In this document: positions 1 to 10,757 of the stretch, piece after piece | Layout: each line of letters begins with the position of its first letter | Numbering within the stretch: position 1 is the first letter of the stretch | From: Hygrocybe punicea | Taxonomy: Eukaryota; Basidiomycota; Agaricomycetes; Agaricales; Hygrophoraceae | DNA: 64,000 nucleotides | Direction of reading: 5' to 3' | Assembly: GCA_963556145.1 (NCBI GenBank) | Contig: OY744464.1 | Coordinates: 186,001-250,000 of the forward strand | Notes under the pieces: generated by a model | The model's input: the letters and a program-made list of their open reading frames with translations, nothing else | What the model was told of the DNA's origin: nothing | The model's database searches: none | Position numbers and translations under genes: made by a program

Positions 1-3000
1 CCATGCAATTCCTCGGTCCACGAGTGGCTCGGCTGTATTTGTGATGTGTCCTGTGAGCTCAAAAGACAATTCCGTGCAAATTCCAACCAATTCCAAACAA
101 TTCCGTGCAATTCCTCGGTCCACGAGTGGCTCAGCAGTATTTGTGTTGACTGCAGCAAGCACAAAAGACAATTCCGTGCAAATTCCAACCAATTCCCAAC
201 AATTCCATGCAATTCCTCGGTCCACGAGTGGCTCGGCTGTATTTGTGATGTGTCCTGTGAGCTCAAAAGACAATTCCGTGCAAATTCCAACCAATTCCAA
301 ACAATTCCGTGCAATTCCTCGGTCCACGAGTGGCTCAGCAGTATTTGTGTTGACTGCAGCAAGCACAAAAGACAATTCCGTGCAAATTCCAACCAATTCC
401 CAACAATTCCATGCAATTCCTCGGTCCACGAGTGGCTCGGCTGTATTTGTGATGTGTCCTGTGAGCTCAAAAGACAATTCCGTGCAAATTCCAACCAATT
501 CCCCACAATTCCATGCAATTCCTCGGTCCACGAGTGGCTCGGCTGTATTTGTGATGTGTCCTGTGAGCTCAAAAGACAATTCCGTGCAAATTCCAACCAA
601 TTCCCAACAATTCCATGCAATTCCTCGGTCCACGAGTGGCTCAGCAGTATTTGTGATGTGTCCTGTGAGCTCAAAAGACAATTCCGTGCAAATTCCAACC
701 AATTCCAAACAATTCCGTGCAATTCCTCGGTCCACGAGTGGCTCAGCAGTATTTGTGTTGACTGCAGCAAGCACAAAAGACAATTCCGTGCAAATTCCAA
801 CCAATTCCCAACAATTCCATGCAATTCCTCGGTCCACGAGTGGCTCGGCTGTATTTGTGATGTGTCCTGTGAGCTCAAAAGACAATTCCGTGCAAATTCC
901 AACCAATTCCCCACAATTCCATGCAATTCCTCGGTCCACGAGTGGCTCGGCTGTATTTGTGATGTGTCCTGTGAGCTCAAAAGACAATTCCGTGCAAATT
1001 CCAACCAATTCCCAACAATTCCATGCAATTCCTCGGTCCACGAGTGGCTCGGCTGTATTTGTGATGTGTCCTGTGAGCTCAAAAGACAATTCCGTGCAAA
1101 TTCCAACCAATTCCAAACAATTCCGTGCAATTCCTCGGTCCACGAGTGGCTCAGCAGTATTTGTGTTGACTGCAGCAAGCACAAAAGACAATTCCGTGCA
1201 AATTCCAACCAATTCCCAACAATTCCATGCAATTCCTCGGTCCACGAGTGGCTCGGCTGTATTTGTGATGTGTCCTGTGAGCTCAAAAGACAATTCCGTG
1301 CAAATTCCAACCAATTCCAAACAATTCCGTGCAATTCCTCGGTCCACGAGTGGCTCAGCAGTATTTGTGTTGACTGCAGCAAGCACAAAAGACAATTCCG
1401 TGCAAATTCCAACCAATTCCCAACAATTCCATGCAATTCCTCGGTCCACGAGTGGCTCGGCTGTATTTGTGATGTGTCCTGTGAGCTCAAAAGACAATTC
1501 CGTGCAAATTCCAACCAATTCCCCACAATTCCATGCAATTCCTCGGTCCACGAGTGGCTCGGCTGTATTTGTGATGTGTCCTGTGAGCTCAAAAGACAAT
1601 TCCGTGCAAATTCCAACCAATTCCCAACAATTCCATGCAATTCCTCGGTCCACGAGTGGCTCGGCTGTATTTGTGATGTGTCCTGTGAGCTCAAAAGACA
1701 ATTCCGTGCAAATTCCAACCAATTCCAAACAATTCCGTGCAATTCCTCGGTCCACGAGTGGCTCAGCAGTATTTGTGTTGACTGCAGCAAGCACAAAAGA
1801 CAATTCCGTGCAAATTCCAACCAATTCCCAACAATTCCATGCAATTCCTCGGTCCACGAGTGGCTCGGCTGTATTTGTGATGTGTCCTGTGAGCTCAAAA
1901 GACAATTCCGTGCAAATTCCAACCAATTCCAAACAATTCCGTGCAATTCCTCGGTCCACGAGTGGCTCAGCAGTATTTGTGTTGACTGCAGCAAGCACAA
2001 AAGACAATTCCGTGCAAATTCCAACCAATTCCCAACAATTCCATGCAATTCCTCGGTCCACGAGTGGCTCGGCTGTATTTGTGATGTGTCCTGTGAGCTC
2101 AAAAGACAATTCCGTGCAAATTCCAACCAATTCCAAACAATTCCGTGCAATTCCTCGGTCCACGAGTGGCTCGGCTGTATTTGTGATGTGTCCTGTGAGC
2201 TCAAAAGACAATTCCGTGCAAATTCCAACCAATTCCCCACAATTCCATGCAATTCCTCGGTCCACGAGTGGCTCGGCTGTATTTGTGATGTGTCCTGTGA
2301 GCTCAAAAGACAATTCCGTGCAAATTCCAACCAATTCCCAACAATTCCATGCAATTCCTCGGTCCACGAGTGGCTCAGCAGTATTTGTGATGTGTCCTGT
2401 GAGCTCAAAAGACAATTCCGTGCAAATTCCAACCAATTCCAAACAATTCCGTGCAATTCCTCGGTCCACGAGTGGCTCAGCAGTATTTGTGTTGACTGCA
2501 GCAAGCACAAAAGACAATTCCGTGCAAATTCCAACCAATTCCCAACAATTCCATGCAATTCCTCGGTCCACGAGTGGCTCGGCTGTATTTGTGATGTGTC
2601 CTGTGAGCTCAAAAGACAATTCCGTGCAAATTCCAACCAATTCCCCACAATTCCATGCAATTCCTCGGTCCACGAGTGGCTCGGCTGTATTTGTGATGTG
2701 TCCTGTGAGCTCAAAAGACAATTCCGTGCAAATTCCAACCAATTCCCAACAATTCCATGCAATTCCTCGGTCCACGAGTGGCTCGGCTGTATTTGTGATG
2801 TGTCCTGTGAGCTCAAAAGACAATTCCGTGCAAATTCCAACCAATTCCAAACAATTCCGTGCAATTCCTCGGTCCACGAGTGGCTCAGCAGTATTTGTGT
2901 TGACTGCAGCAAGCACAAAAGACAATTCCGTGCAAATTCCAACCAATTCCCAACAATTCCATGCAATTCCTCGGTCCACGAGTGGCTCGGCTGTATTTGT

Positions 3001-6000
3001 GATGTGTCCTGTGAGCTCAAAAGACAATTCCGTGCAAATTCCAACCAATTCCAAACAATTCCGTGCAATTCCTCGGTCCACGAGTGGCTCAGCAGTATTT
3101 GTGTTGACTGCAGCAAGCACAAAAGACAATTCCGTGCAAATTCCAACCAATTCCCAACAATTCCATGCAATTCCTCGGTCCACGAGTGGCTCGGCTGTAT
3201 TTGTGATGTGTCCTGTGAGCTCAAAAGACAATTCCGTGCAAATTCCAACCAATTCCCCACAATTCCATGCAATTCCTCGGTCCACGAGTGGCTCGGCTGT
3301 ATTTGTGATGTGTCCTGTGAGCTCAAAAGACAATTCCGTGCAAATTCCAACCAATTCCCAACAATTCCATGCAATTCCTCGGTCCACGAGTGGCTCGGCT
3401 GTATTTGTGATGTGTCCTGTGAGCTCAAAAGACAATTCCGTGCAAATTCCAACCAATTCCAAACAATTCCGTGCAATTCCTCGGTCCACGAGTGGCTCAG
3501 CAGTATTTGTGTTGACTGCAGCAAGCACAAAAGACAATTCCGTGCAAATTCCAACCAATTCCCAACAATTCCATGCAATTCCTCGGTCCACGAGTGGCTC
3601 GGCTGTATTTGTGATGTGTCCTGTGAGCTCAAAAGACAATTCCGTGCAAATTCCAACCAATTCCAAACAATTCCGTGCAATTCCTCGGTCCACGAGTGGC
3701 TCAGCAGTATTTGTGTTGACTGCAGCAAGCACAAAAGACAATTCCGTGCAAATTCCAACCAATTCCCAACAATTCCATGCAATTCCTCGGTCCACGAGTG
3801 GCTCGGCTGTATTTGTGATGTGTCCTGTGAGCTCAAAAGACAATTCCGTGCAAATTCCAACCAATTCCCCACAATTCCATGCAATTCCTCGGTCCACGAG
3901 TGGCTCGGCTGTATTTGTGATGTGTCCTGTGAGCTCAAAAGACAATTCCGTGCAAATTCCAACCAATTCCCAACAATTCCATGCAATTCCTCGGTCCACG
4001 AGTGGCTCAGCAGTATTTGTGTCGACTGCAGCAAGCTCAAAAGACAATTCCGTGCAAATTCCAACCAATTCCCAACAATTCCATGCAATTCCTCGGTCCA
4101 CGAGTGGCTCAGCAGTATTTGTGTCGACTGCAGCAAGCTCAAAAGACAATTCCGTGCAAATTCCAACCAATTCCCAACAATTCCATGCAATTCCTCGCAC
4201 CACGAGTGGCTCAGCAGTATTTGTGTCGACTGCAGCAAGCTCAAAAAACAATTCCGTGCAAATTCCAACCAATTCCCAACAATTCCATGCAATTCTTCGG
4301 TCCACGAGTGGCTCAGCAGTATTTGTGATGTGTCCTGTGAGCTCAAAAGACAATTCCGTGCAAATTCCAACCAATTCCCCACAATTCCATGCAATTCCTC
4401 GGTCCACGAGTGGCTCGGCTGTATTTGTGATGTGTCCTGTGAGCTCAAAAGACAATTCCGTGCAAATTCCAACCAATTCCCCACAATTCCATGCAATTCC
4501 TCGGTCCACGAGTGGCTCGGCTGTATTTGTGATGTGTCCTGTGAGCTCAAAAGACAATTCCGTGCAAATTCCAACCAATTCCCAACAATTCCATGCAATT
4601 CCTCGGTCCACGAGTGGCTCAGCAGTATTTGTGTCGACTGCAGCAAGCTCAAAAGACAATTCCGTGCAAATTCCAACCAATTCCCAACAATTCCATGCAA
4701 TTCCTCGCACCACGAGTGGCTCAGCAGTATTTGTGTCGACTGCAGCAAGCTCAAAAAACAATTCCGTGCAAATTCCAACCAATTCCCAACAATTCCATGC
4801 AATTCTTCGGTCCACGAGTGGCTCAGCTGTATTTGTGATGTGTCCTGTGAGCTCAAAAGACAATTCCGTGCAAATTCCAACCAATTCCCAACAATTCCAT
4901 GCAATTCTTCGGTCCACGAGTGGCTCAGCTGTATTTGTGTCGACTGCAGCAAGCTCAAAAGACAATTCCGTGCAAATTCCAACCAATTCCCAACAATTCC
5001 ATGCAATTCTTCGGTCCACGAGTGGCTCAGCTGTATTTGTGTCGACTGCAGCAAGCTCAAAAGACAATTCCGTGCAAATTCCAACCAATTCCCAACAATT
5101 CCATGCAATTCTTCGGTCCACGAGTGGCTCAGCAGTATTTGTCTCGACTGCAGTGAGCTCAGAAGACAATTCCGTGCAAATTCCAACCAATTCCCAACAA
5201 TTCCATGCAATTCCTCGGTCCACGAGTGGCTCAGCAGTATTTGTGTTGACTGCAGCAAGCACAAAAGACAATTCCGTGCAAATTCCAACCAATTCCCAAC
5301 AATTCCATGCAATTCCTCGGTCCACGAGTGGCTCGGCTGTATTTGTGATGTGTCCTGTGAGCTCAAAAGACAATTCCGTGCAAATTCCAACCAATTCCAA
5401 ACAATTCCGTGCAATTCCTCGGTCCACGAGTGGCTCAGCAGTATTTGTGTTGACTGCAGCAAGCACAAAAGACAATTCCGTGCAAATTCCAACCAATTCC
5501 CAACAATTCCATGCAATTCCTCGGTCCACGAGTGGCTCGGCTGTATTTGTGATGTGTCCTGTGAGCTCAAAAGACAATTCCGTGCAAATTCCAACCAATT
5601 CCCCACAATTCCATGCAATTCCTCGGTCCACGAGTGGCTCGGCTGTATTTGTGATGTGTCCTGTGAGCTCAAAAGACAATTCCGTGCAAATTCCAACCAA
5701 TTCCCAACAATTCCATGCAATTCCTCGGTCCACGAGTGGCTCAGCAGTATTTGTGTCGACTGCAGCAAGCTCAAAAGACAATTCCGTGCAAATTCCAACC
5801 AATTCCCAACAATTCCATGCAATTCCTGGGTCCTCGAGTGGCTGAGCAGTATTCGTGATGAGTCGTGTGAGCTCAAAGGACAATTCCGTTCAAATTCCAA
5901 CCAATTTCAAACAATTCCGTGCAATTCCTCGATCCACGAGTGGCTCGGCTGTATTTGTGATGTGTCCTGTGAGCTCAAAAGACAATTCCGTGCAAATTCC

Positions 6001-6087
6001 AACCAATTCCCAACAATTCCATGCAATTCTTCGGTCCACGAGTGGCTCAGCAGTATTTGTCTCGACTGCAGTGAGCTCAGAAGACAG
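1..6087. repeat. 102-bp satellite array with 612-bp higher-order repeat
   Basis: About 59 head-to-tail copies of a 102-bp monomer fill this stretch. The monomer holds five AATTCC boxes about 10-11 bp apart, followed by a box reading TCGGTCCACGAGTGGCTC. Three monomer types differ in the spacer after TATTTGTG: GATGTGTCCTGTGAGCTC, GTTGACTGCAGCAAGCAC and GTCGACTGCAGCAAGCTC. The types recur in a six-monomer order (612 bp), clearest at about 44-655, 1064-1675, 2798-3409 and 3410-4021, with four-monomer versions between. From 4022 to about 5245 the third type takes over and variants increase. Because 102 is a multiple of three, two forward frames stay open for almost 6 kb; this is read as a by-product, not a gene. 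Confidence 0.97.
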
Positions 6088-6317
6088 ATCGAGGAATTGC
6101 ACGGAATTGTTTGGAATTGGTTGGAATTTGCATGGAATTCTCCTTTGAGCTCACAGGACACATCACAAATACTGCTGAGCCACTCGTGGATCGAGGAATT
6201 GCACGGAATTGTTTGAAATTGGTTGGAATTTGAACGGAATTGTCCTTTGAGCTCACACGACTCATCACGAATACTGCTCAGCCACTCGAGGACCCAGGAA
6301 TTGCATGGAATTGTTTG
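6088..6317 (-). repeat. inverted copies of the 102-bp satellite
   Basis: The array reverses direction here: about 2.2 monomers are present as the reverse complement. The segment 6177-6317 is a near-perfect inverted copy of 5807-5943. It shares private variants found nowhere else in the array, such as CTGGGTCCTCGAGTGG, TTCGTGATGAGTCG and CCAATTTCAAAC. The array therefore ends in a long inverted repeat with arms of about 140 bp and a spacer of about 230 bp. Confidence 0.92.
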
Positions 6318-6640
6318 GCATGGATTCCCAATTCCCCGCATCTGGATTCCCAATCTGCTGAATCTGGATTCCCAATTTCCTGCATTTGGATTCCCATTCT
6401 TGTAATTTGCATTAATATGCACATTTTCAGGATTTCAATTCTCATAATTGTTGAATTCCAAATCCCTAATCTCCCACAATTTCAGAATTCTACTTTCCAA
6501 ACTTCTCAAACACTTGGAATTACAATTCTCAGAATCCCAAAGCCTGCACTTTGAAATGCCCATTCCTAGCATTCCCAGTATTGCAATTCCAATTCTCAGA
6601 ATTCCCAGAACTTCAGAATCCTAATTCCCAGCCCCATATT
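6318..6640. repeat. decayed ATTCC-rich repeat tract
   Basis: Short degenerate units around GGATTCCCAATT and AATTCCAAATCC continue the AATTCC theme of the satellite but without a fixed period. No coding potential is seen. It looks like the mutated edge of the satellite. Confidence 0.6.
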
Positions 6641-7230
6641 TCCCTGGGTTTTAGTATCAAATAACTGTCCAATACCATTTTGCAAAGTATCTGAACAGTA
6701 TTGAAGCAGTACTATACTATTCTTCAAAGTTCTTTAAGGATATTGAAACAGTATCTTAGATGCATTGAAAGAGTACCTTAAAAGTATTGAAATAGTATCT
6801 TAAAAGTATTGACAAAGTATCTTAAATCCAAAATATGGCAACAGTACTATACTATTTCATCCTGTATCTTGATAGGATTCAAAAGGTATCCTAATAGTAA
6901 AAGTGCCCCAACTTCCTTACTGGTTTAATACTTTGATTCATCTTAGGCTGCAAGTAATCTATCCAAACTATACAGCACTTTGCTGTAAATACAGTAAAAG
7001 TAGTGAAACAAAAGGCTTGATGTTATTGAAAAGGTATAAGTCTCATTTTCCTTCATACTTTCAGATGAATTTGAGCACAAGTATTGTAGTTTATATCTGA
7101 ATACTGTTACAATACCATGCTGAAAGTTCTGGTAATGATATTTAGTATACTTGTCAAGTACTTTCAAGATACTGTGTGACATGGTATGCTACTGTGCACC
7201 CTGTGTATACAATGCCCAAAGTCTATGTAT
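6640..7230. repeat. AT-rich degenerate AGTATT tandem tract
   Basis: Degenerate 20-25 bp units of the form AAGTATTGAAACAGTATCTT recur between about 6640 and 6900. More scattered AGTATT words run to about 7200. The tract is AT-rich and non-coding; short open frames in it look accidental. Confidence 0.6.
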
Positions 7231-7270
7231 GAGATTTACAACATGTCCACACACGAACACAAGTTCAGAG

Positions 7271-7406
7271 TAGTGTTTCCTTTTTCCATTGGCTCGAGCT
7301 GTGGCTAGCAGCTCCAAGCAGGCTGCTAAAAAGTTGGCTCAGCTCCGCTCAATTTCAGCTCAGCTCCATCAGCTAGCCGCTTTCGAGCCAAGCGGCGGCA
7401 ACACTA
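7271..7406. mobile_element. hAT-like MITE remnant
   Basis: A 136-bp segment opens with TAGTGTTTCC and closes with GGCAACACTA, matching the terminal TAGTGTTGCC inverted repeat of the larger element at 38885-40075. The interior is full of GAGCT/AGCTC words (GGCTCAGCTCC), typical of subterminal repeats in hAT MITEs. The 8 bp on either side are not identical, so no target duplication is visible. It may be old, or the ends may be slightly off. Confidence 0.45.
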
Positions 7407-7505
7407 ATTGCAAATGCCCAATATAGAGATTTTTGGCATCATTAGTATAGTGTTTTGAAGCATATAGCATTATATAACAGCTATAAATGTGTTTTTCCAA
7501 TATAA

Positions 7506-8069
7506 ATGTGTTCCAATATGTCACGATTTACACAAGTCAGCGCCTTCAGAGGGGGGCGTGACTGCGTGACGAAGCTCCGATCGAAACAGTACTACGGCCC
7601 TTACAATGGTCTTCTCCTGGAACTGTTTCCTGGACCACAGCATTTTATGATCATTCCCCAGTACAAACGCCCCACATATCCTCAATCTATCGATTTCACA
7701 ACGATCTTCATCGTACGGCACCACAAAGATCCCGTTTTCTTCGTCGAGATCAAGCCATCGGGTCACATCAAAACGATCTCTGATCGTTCGGCGGCGGATC
7801 AGCAGATGAGAGAGAGGTTCGACGCTCTCACGGATCAACTAACCATCGCGACCTTGTATGGAGTCAGTGCTTTGGGGCCCAAACTCTGCGTTTATACCTA
7901 TGACTCGCAGGCCGAAACCCTGGAGCCCGAAGGCATTGAGAGGGATACAAGAAGAGTTAACGACAGAGCACCTGCCGCCCGGTGGGCCCTCGATATTATG
8001 ACGCTGGAAGGAGAGCAGCGACTGCGTGAGGTTGTAACCCACATAAAAGCCATGTGCGGTCAGTTGTGA
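7506..8069 (+). CDS. hypothetical protein, PD-(D/E)XK-like
   Basis: Single-exon protein of 187 aa. I do not recognise a named family, but the layout resembles small basidiomycete proteins that carry a restriction-nuclease-like core. The motif SIDF (a possible catalytic Asp, near residue 60) is followed about 20 residues later by FFVEIK, the E-x-K of a PD-(D/E)XK fold, then SDRSAADQQMRERF, a conserved-looking helix. A second start at 7518 (MSRF) is equally possible. Codon use and GC content resemble a real gene and the frame is intact. Nuclease activity is an inference from three residues only. No neighbouring gene on the same strand suggests a pathway. Confidence 0.6.
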   Translation: MCSNMSRFTQVSAFRGGRDCVTKLRSKQYYGPYNGLLLELFPGPQHFMIIPQYKRPTYPQSIDFTTIFIVRHHKDPVFFVEIKPSGHIKTISDRSAADQQMRERFDALTDQLTIATLYGVSALGPKLCVYTYDSQAETLEPEGIERDTRRVNDRAPAARWALDIMTLEGEQRLREVVTHIKAMCGQL

Positions 8070-8853
8070 TGACTGTAAGTCAATTCATCCAAAGATTTCT
8101 TCCCTCAAATCCCTCAGATGTGTTCCTCAACCTTGCCATTCTTGTTCTATAGGGCAACTTGACCCTTGTGTCCACGATCACGTTTTCGTCAACTTGTCTT
8201 TATCATCTTTATTGGATGAACTCTCCCATGGCCGCATTTCCTTCGCACCAGGGTCATTCCTACCTATTTCACTACTAGTAATATTGTAAACAGCATCAGT
8301 GCATTGTCATCGGCCCCGTCCTCCAGCAGCATTTGGAACACAGACAGAGACTTGACTTCGGAGCAAGCACGCTTTTGCGTTGTGTTTTTCTGTCACACTT
8401 GCGCACAAAGACGGTTCGCTTTGAAATCCCAAGGAGTTCTGTTGCCGGAGGCCCCGCCGAATGAGGATCTGTCTTGGCTGCCGCCTCGTCGGAACTTCGC
8501 TTCTAATTGTTGTTTTGTTTTGGTGGACGACAACCAACGTCGAGAAGATTTTTCTAGCCCTGACGAAGCGCGTGTACGATTCATTGTCTATCCTGTGTTG
8601 ATCGTATCAACAGTTCTAACAGTGACTCAAGGAAATCGTGGCCACTCCGATGGCGGCCAGTCCTTCATGGCACTACTTCACACAACTGGTGCGCACGAAC
8701 TTTGTCGTTCCCTTATATAGGGATCGCTGGGTGCTAGCTGTGGATGCTCAGACACTATTATTTGCGGGGATGTTTACAATCGACCCTCGGCAGGGAAAAA
8801 TCGGTCGTAGGGTTTTGGCGGGCTGAAAACAACGTGACTCACACCCAAAGCTA
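8070..8853. other. intergenic; weak open frame at 8304-8720 (+)
   Basis: A 138-codon forward open frame (8304-8720) starts MSSAPSSSS and shows no motif I recognise. It could be a small gene or chance. The rest holds no clear feature. Confidence 0.3.
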
Positions 8854-9117
8854 TTATCCACGAAGTCTAAGGTACAGCGGGAAAAGCTCCTCAAGAATGC
8901 TCCGCACCTTGTAGGTCACACAGATCAGAAACGCCGGGAGCAAAGCGCGAGGCTCATAGTGGTACGATGGCGTTTGGAAGAGTCTGACTTGGGCGATTGG
9001 TTCCTCGTGTTTGATAACCTCAACCCCGAGTTTCTTCCTTAGGGGAACATCGACCTCGCAAAAGCCAGCGTGGAAAACATTCTGTTCACGTTGAGAAACA
9101 TCTGGTCGCAGTAGACG
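8854..9117 (-). pseudogene. 87-codon open fragment without a start codon
   Basis: On the minus strand an open frame runs from just after a stop (complement of 9118-9120) to a stop at 8854-8856. It has no ATG and protein-like composition, including segments FHAGFCEVDVPL, QTPSYHYEPRALLPAF and EELFPLYLRLRG. It may be the last exon or a remnant of a gene whose other parts are lost or hidden by introns. It lies 35 bp beyond the stop of the small gene at 9152-9391 on the same strand, so a downstream exon of a longer transcript is also possible. Function unknown. Confidence 0.35.
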
Positions 9118-9151
9118 TTACATTGGTAAAGCATCTTCACGTCCCTCCCTA

Positions 9152-9391
9152 TTATTCTGGAAACAAGCCATAGGCTAAGCCACCATTATTATAGATCCAC
9201 TGTAGGGCCTGATCATGTGCGGCAGGGCTCTCGAGGAGATGCCAATCTCCTGTGCGTTGAGCCCCTGCGCTTTCTATTACATTGATGAAGCTTAATTTGA
9301 GCTGCAGCGTTGTCACGGTCACGACTTCTCTCTTGCTGAAGTCCTGGAGGTAAATGTAAACTGGGTACTGTTGATACACGGGTTTGGACAT
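9152..9391 (-). CDS. small protein, paralogue A of a head-to-head pair
   Basis: A 79-aa protein beginning MSKPVYQQYP. It is clearly paralogous to the 77-aa protein at 10524-10757: both share VYIYLQDF/VLIYIQSF, then REV/REF, TLQ-K-F, a central GAQ..G(D/E)W block and a C-terminal NNGG/SNGG motif. An upstream ATG (9445) would add a hydrophobic, signal-like leader, but that leader lies inside an intron with good ends (GTGAGT at 9462, AG at 9398). The intron ends 6 nt before the chosen ATG, exactly as in the paralogue, so the short start is preferred. Likely an intracellular globular protein of about 9 kDa; function unknown. Confidence 0.6.
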   Translation of the reverse strand: MSKPVYQQYPVYIYLQDFSKREVVTVTTLQLKLSFINVIESAGAQRTGDWHLLESPAAHDQALQWIYNNGGLAYGLFPE

Positions 9392-9397
9392 TGTTGT

Positions 9398-9462
9398 CTG
9401 GCATACGAGAATCAATGCACAGATGAATAGGTGTGTGGGGGACATATTTTGTCGGCACTCAC
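9398..9462 (-). other. leader intron of small paralogue A
   Basis: 65-nt intron in the 5' leader, with GTGAGT donor and CCAG acceptor, ending 6 nt before the ATG of the gene at 9152-9391. It matches the position of the leader intron of the paralogue at 10450-10517. Confidence 0.55.
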
Positions 9463-9815
9463 CTGAGTAGAATGTAAATGCAGCACTATGGGGTGATGGA
9501 GGACGGTTGAGGAAAAGTCATGCAAGTTGTGAAATGGTTCAAATAACGCACCTTGCTCCTGACAACCCACAGTTGCGTTTTGATGAAGAACGGCGAAGCT
9601 TTTTATAAGTACTTGTTTTCCATCTTGATCAGTGATCGTTCACAGGACCCGCTATATCCCGTGTTCAAGCTCCAACGAGAGTTACGAGACCGATTTCCAT
9701 GAGGTGAACTATCTCCAATCGAGCTTAGCTTGGTAGCGGGGAATTCGACTCCTGGGAATTGACAATGACCTATCCGTGTCATGTCATGTCATGTCATTGT
9801 CAATCACCGTGTGAA

Positions 9816-10324
9816 TCAATGACGCCGTTCAAGCTTTGAAGTTTCTTCTGGTTTGATACATGAAACCCACTGCTGTACGATACATTGATAGGTTGGTGAG
9901 CGTTTCGTTGCCAAGTTGGTTATATGTGTTAACATGTAATCTTCAGGTTTGAAGCTGAGTGCTGAACGCCGCTTCGACTCAGGTACTATCATTAAACGAA
10001 GCACATAACCAACAACGGCGACCTGAACCCTTGGTCTAGCACTCCACCAGGGTCTTTCCATGGCGAACACTTTCAATAACAAAAACAAGGAAGAAAAGAA
10101 CGCTCTGATAGGCACGTTCCTCATGCGGTGTACCTTGTACTGTCTTCACACACTACAGGTAGCACGAGTTGACTCCCAGGTACCATCGATATCTCTGGTA
10201 TGCCATGATAGTTTTGATTGATGTCGTTATCTGACACACCATCACACAAAGGTGGAGTGATATAAAGGCCGCTGATATGTTCGCTACCAAGGAAGTCGAC
10301 TGTGAAGTATTCTCTGAGCAGCAA
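9816..10324 (-). CDS. possible two-exon hypothetical gene
   Basis: Two minus-strand open segments, 10121-10324 (starting MLLREYFTVDFLG) and 9816-10124, have protein-like composition. They could join across a short intron near 10120-10140. The second contains VQVAVVGYVLRLM and FKPEDYMLTHI. No family is recognised and the splice sites are not certain. It lies between the two small paralogues. It may equally be non-coding. Confidence 0.25.
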
Positions 10325-10449
10325 GGTGCGTAGCCCCCCCTTGATCGCGTTAGCCAGTTCACGAGTTACTCATCGATTATGTATAGCACGGACACCGCCA
10401 AATTTGCGTACGGACGTATCCTCTCAAACGCTCAAGGCTCCGCTCATAG

Positions 10450-10517
10450 GTAAGTATTTCTGAAATGTACTTTCACATTTGTTTCCACGTTCAGCGCGCT
10501 CTTGCCTTTCTTTCTAG
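10450..10517 (+). other. leader intron of small paralogue B
   Basis: 68-nt intron, GTAAGT donor and TTTCTAG acceptor, ending 6 nt before the ATG at 10524. Confidence 0.6.
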
Positions 10518-10523
10518 GCATTA

Positions 10524-10757
10524 ATGTCTGCCGCCTATCAACCGCACACCGTTCTTATTTATATTCAAAGTTTCACTGCCCGAGAGTTCTGCACCTTTCC
10601 TACGTTGCAAACCAAGATCGCCTTCATCGAGTACTTGGAAGCTGGAGGGGCTCAGAGTATGGGAGAATGGTATCTTAATCCGAATATTACCTTCCATCGG
10701 CAGGCCATTCAGTGGGCTCAGAGTAACGGCGGGATAGTATACGCAATGTACACTTGA
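10524..10757 (+). CDS. small protein, paralogue B of a head-to-head pair
   Basis: A 77-aa protein starting MSAAYQPHTV. It aligns along its whole length with the 79-aa protein at 9152-9391 on the other strand; shared landmarks are IYIQSFTAREF, TLQTKIAF, GAQSMGEW and SNGGIVYAM. The 5' leader intron (10450-10517) also matches the paralogue in type and position. The two genes point away from each other about 1.1 kb apart, the arrangement left by an inverted duplication. No domain is recognised; the predicted alternation of beta strands and helices suggests a small alpha/beta fold. Confidence 0.65.
   Translation: MSAAYQPHTVLIYIQSFTAREFCTFPTLQTKIAFIEYLEAGGAQSMGEWYLNPNITFHRQAIQWAQSNGGIVYAMYT

Noticed and set aside
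41..6216. Two very long forward open frames (1934 and 2056 codons) through the satellite
   Set aside because: The 102-bp period is a multiple of three and the monomer has no stop in those frames, so the openness is automatic. In monomers of the third type all three forward frames are open at once, which no real gene needs.
1..6300. CRISPR-like array
   Set aside because: Repeats are contiguous 102-bp monomers without unique spacers, in a eukaryotic genome.
9152..9445. Signal peptide on small paralogue A (start at 9445)
   Set aside because: The hydrophobic leader lies inside an intron with consensus ends, and the paralogue starts at the equivalent downstream ATG.
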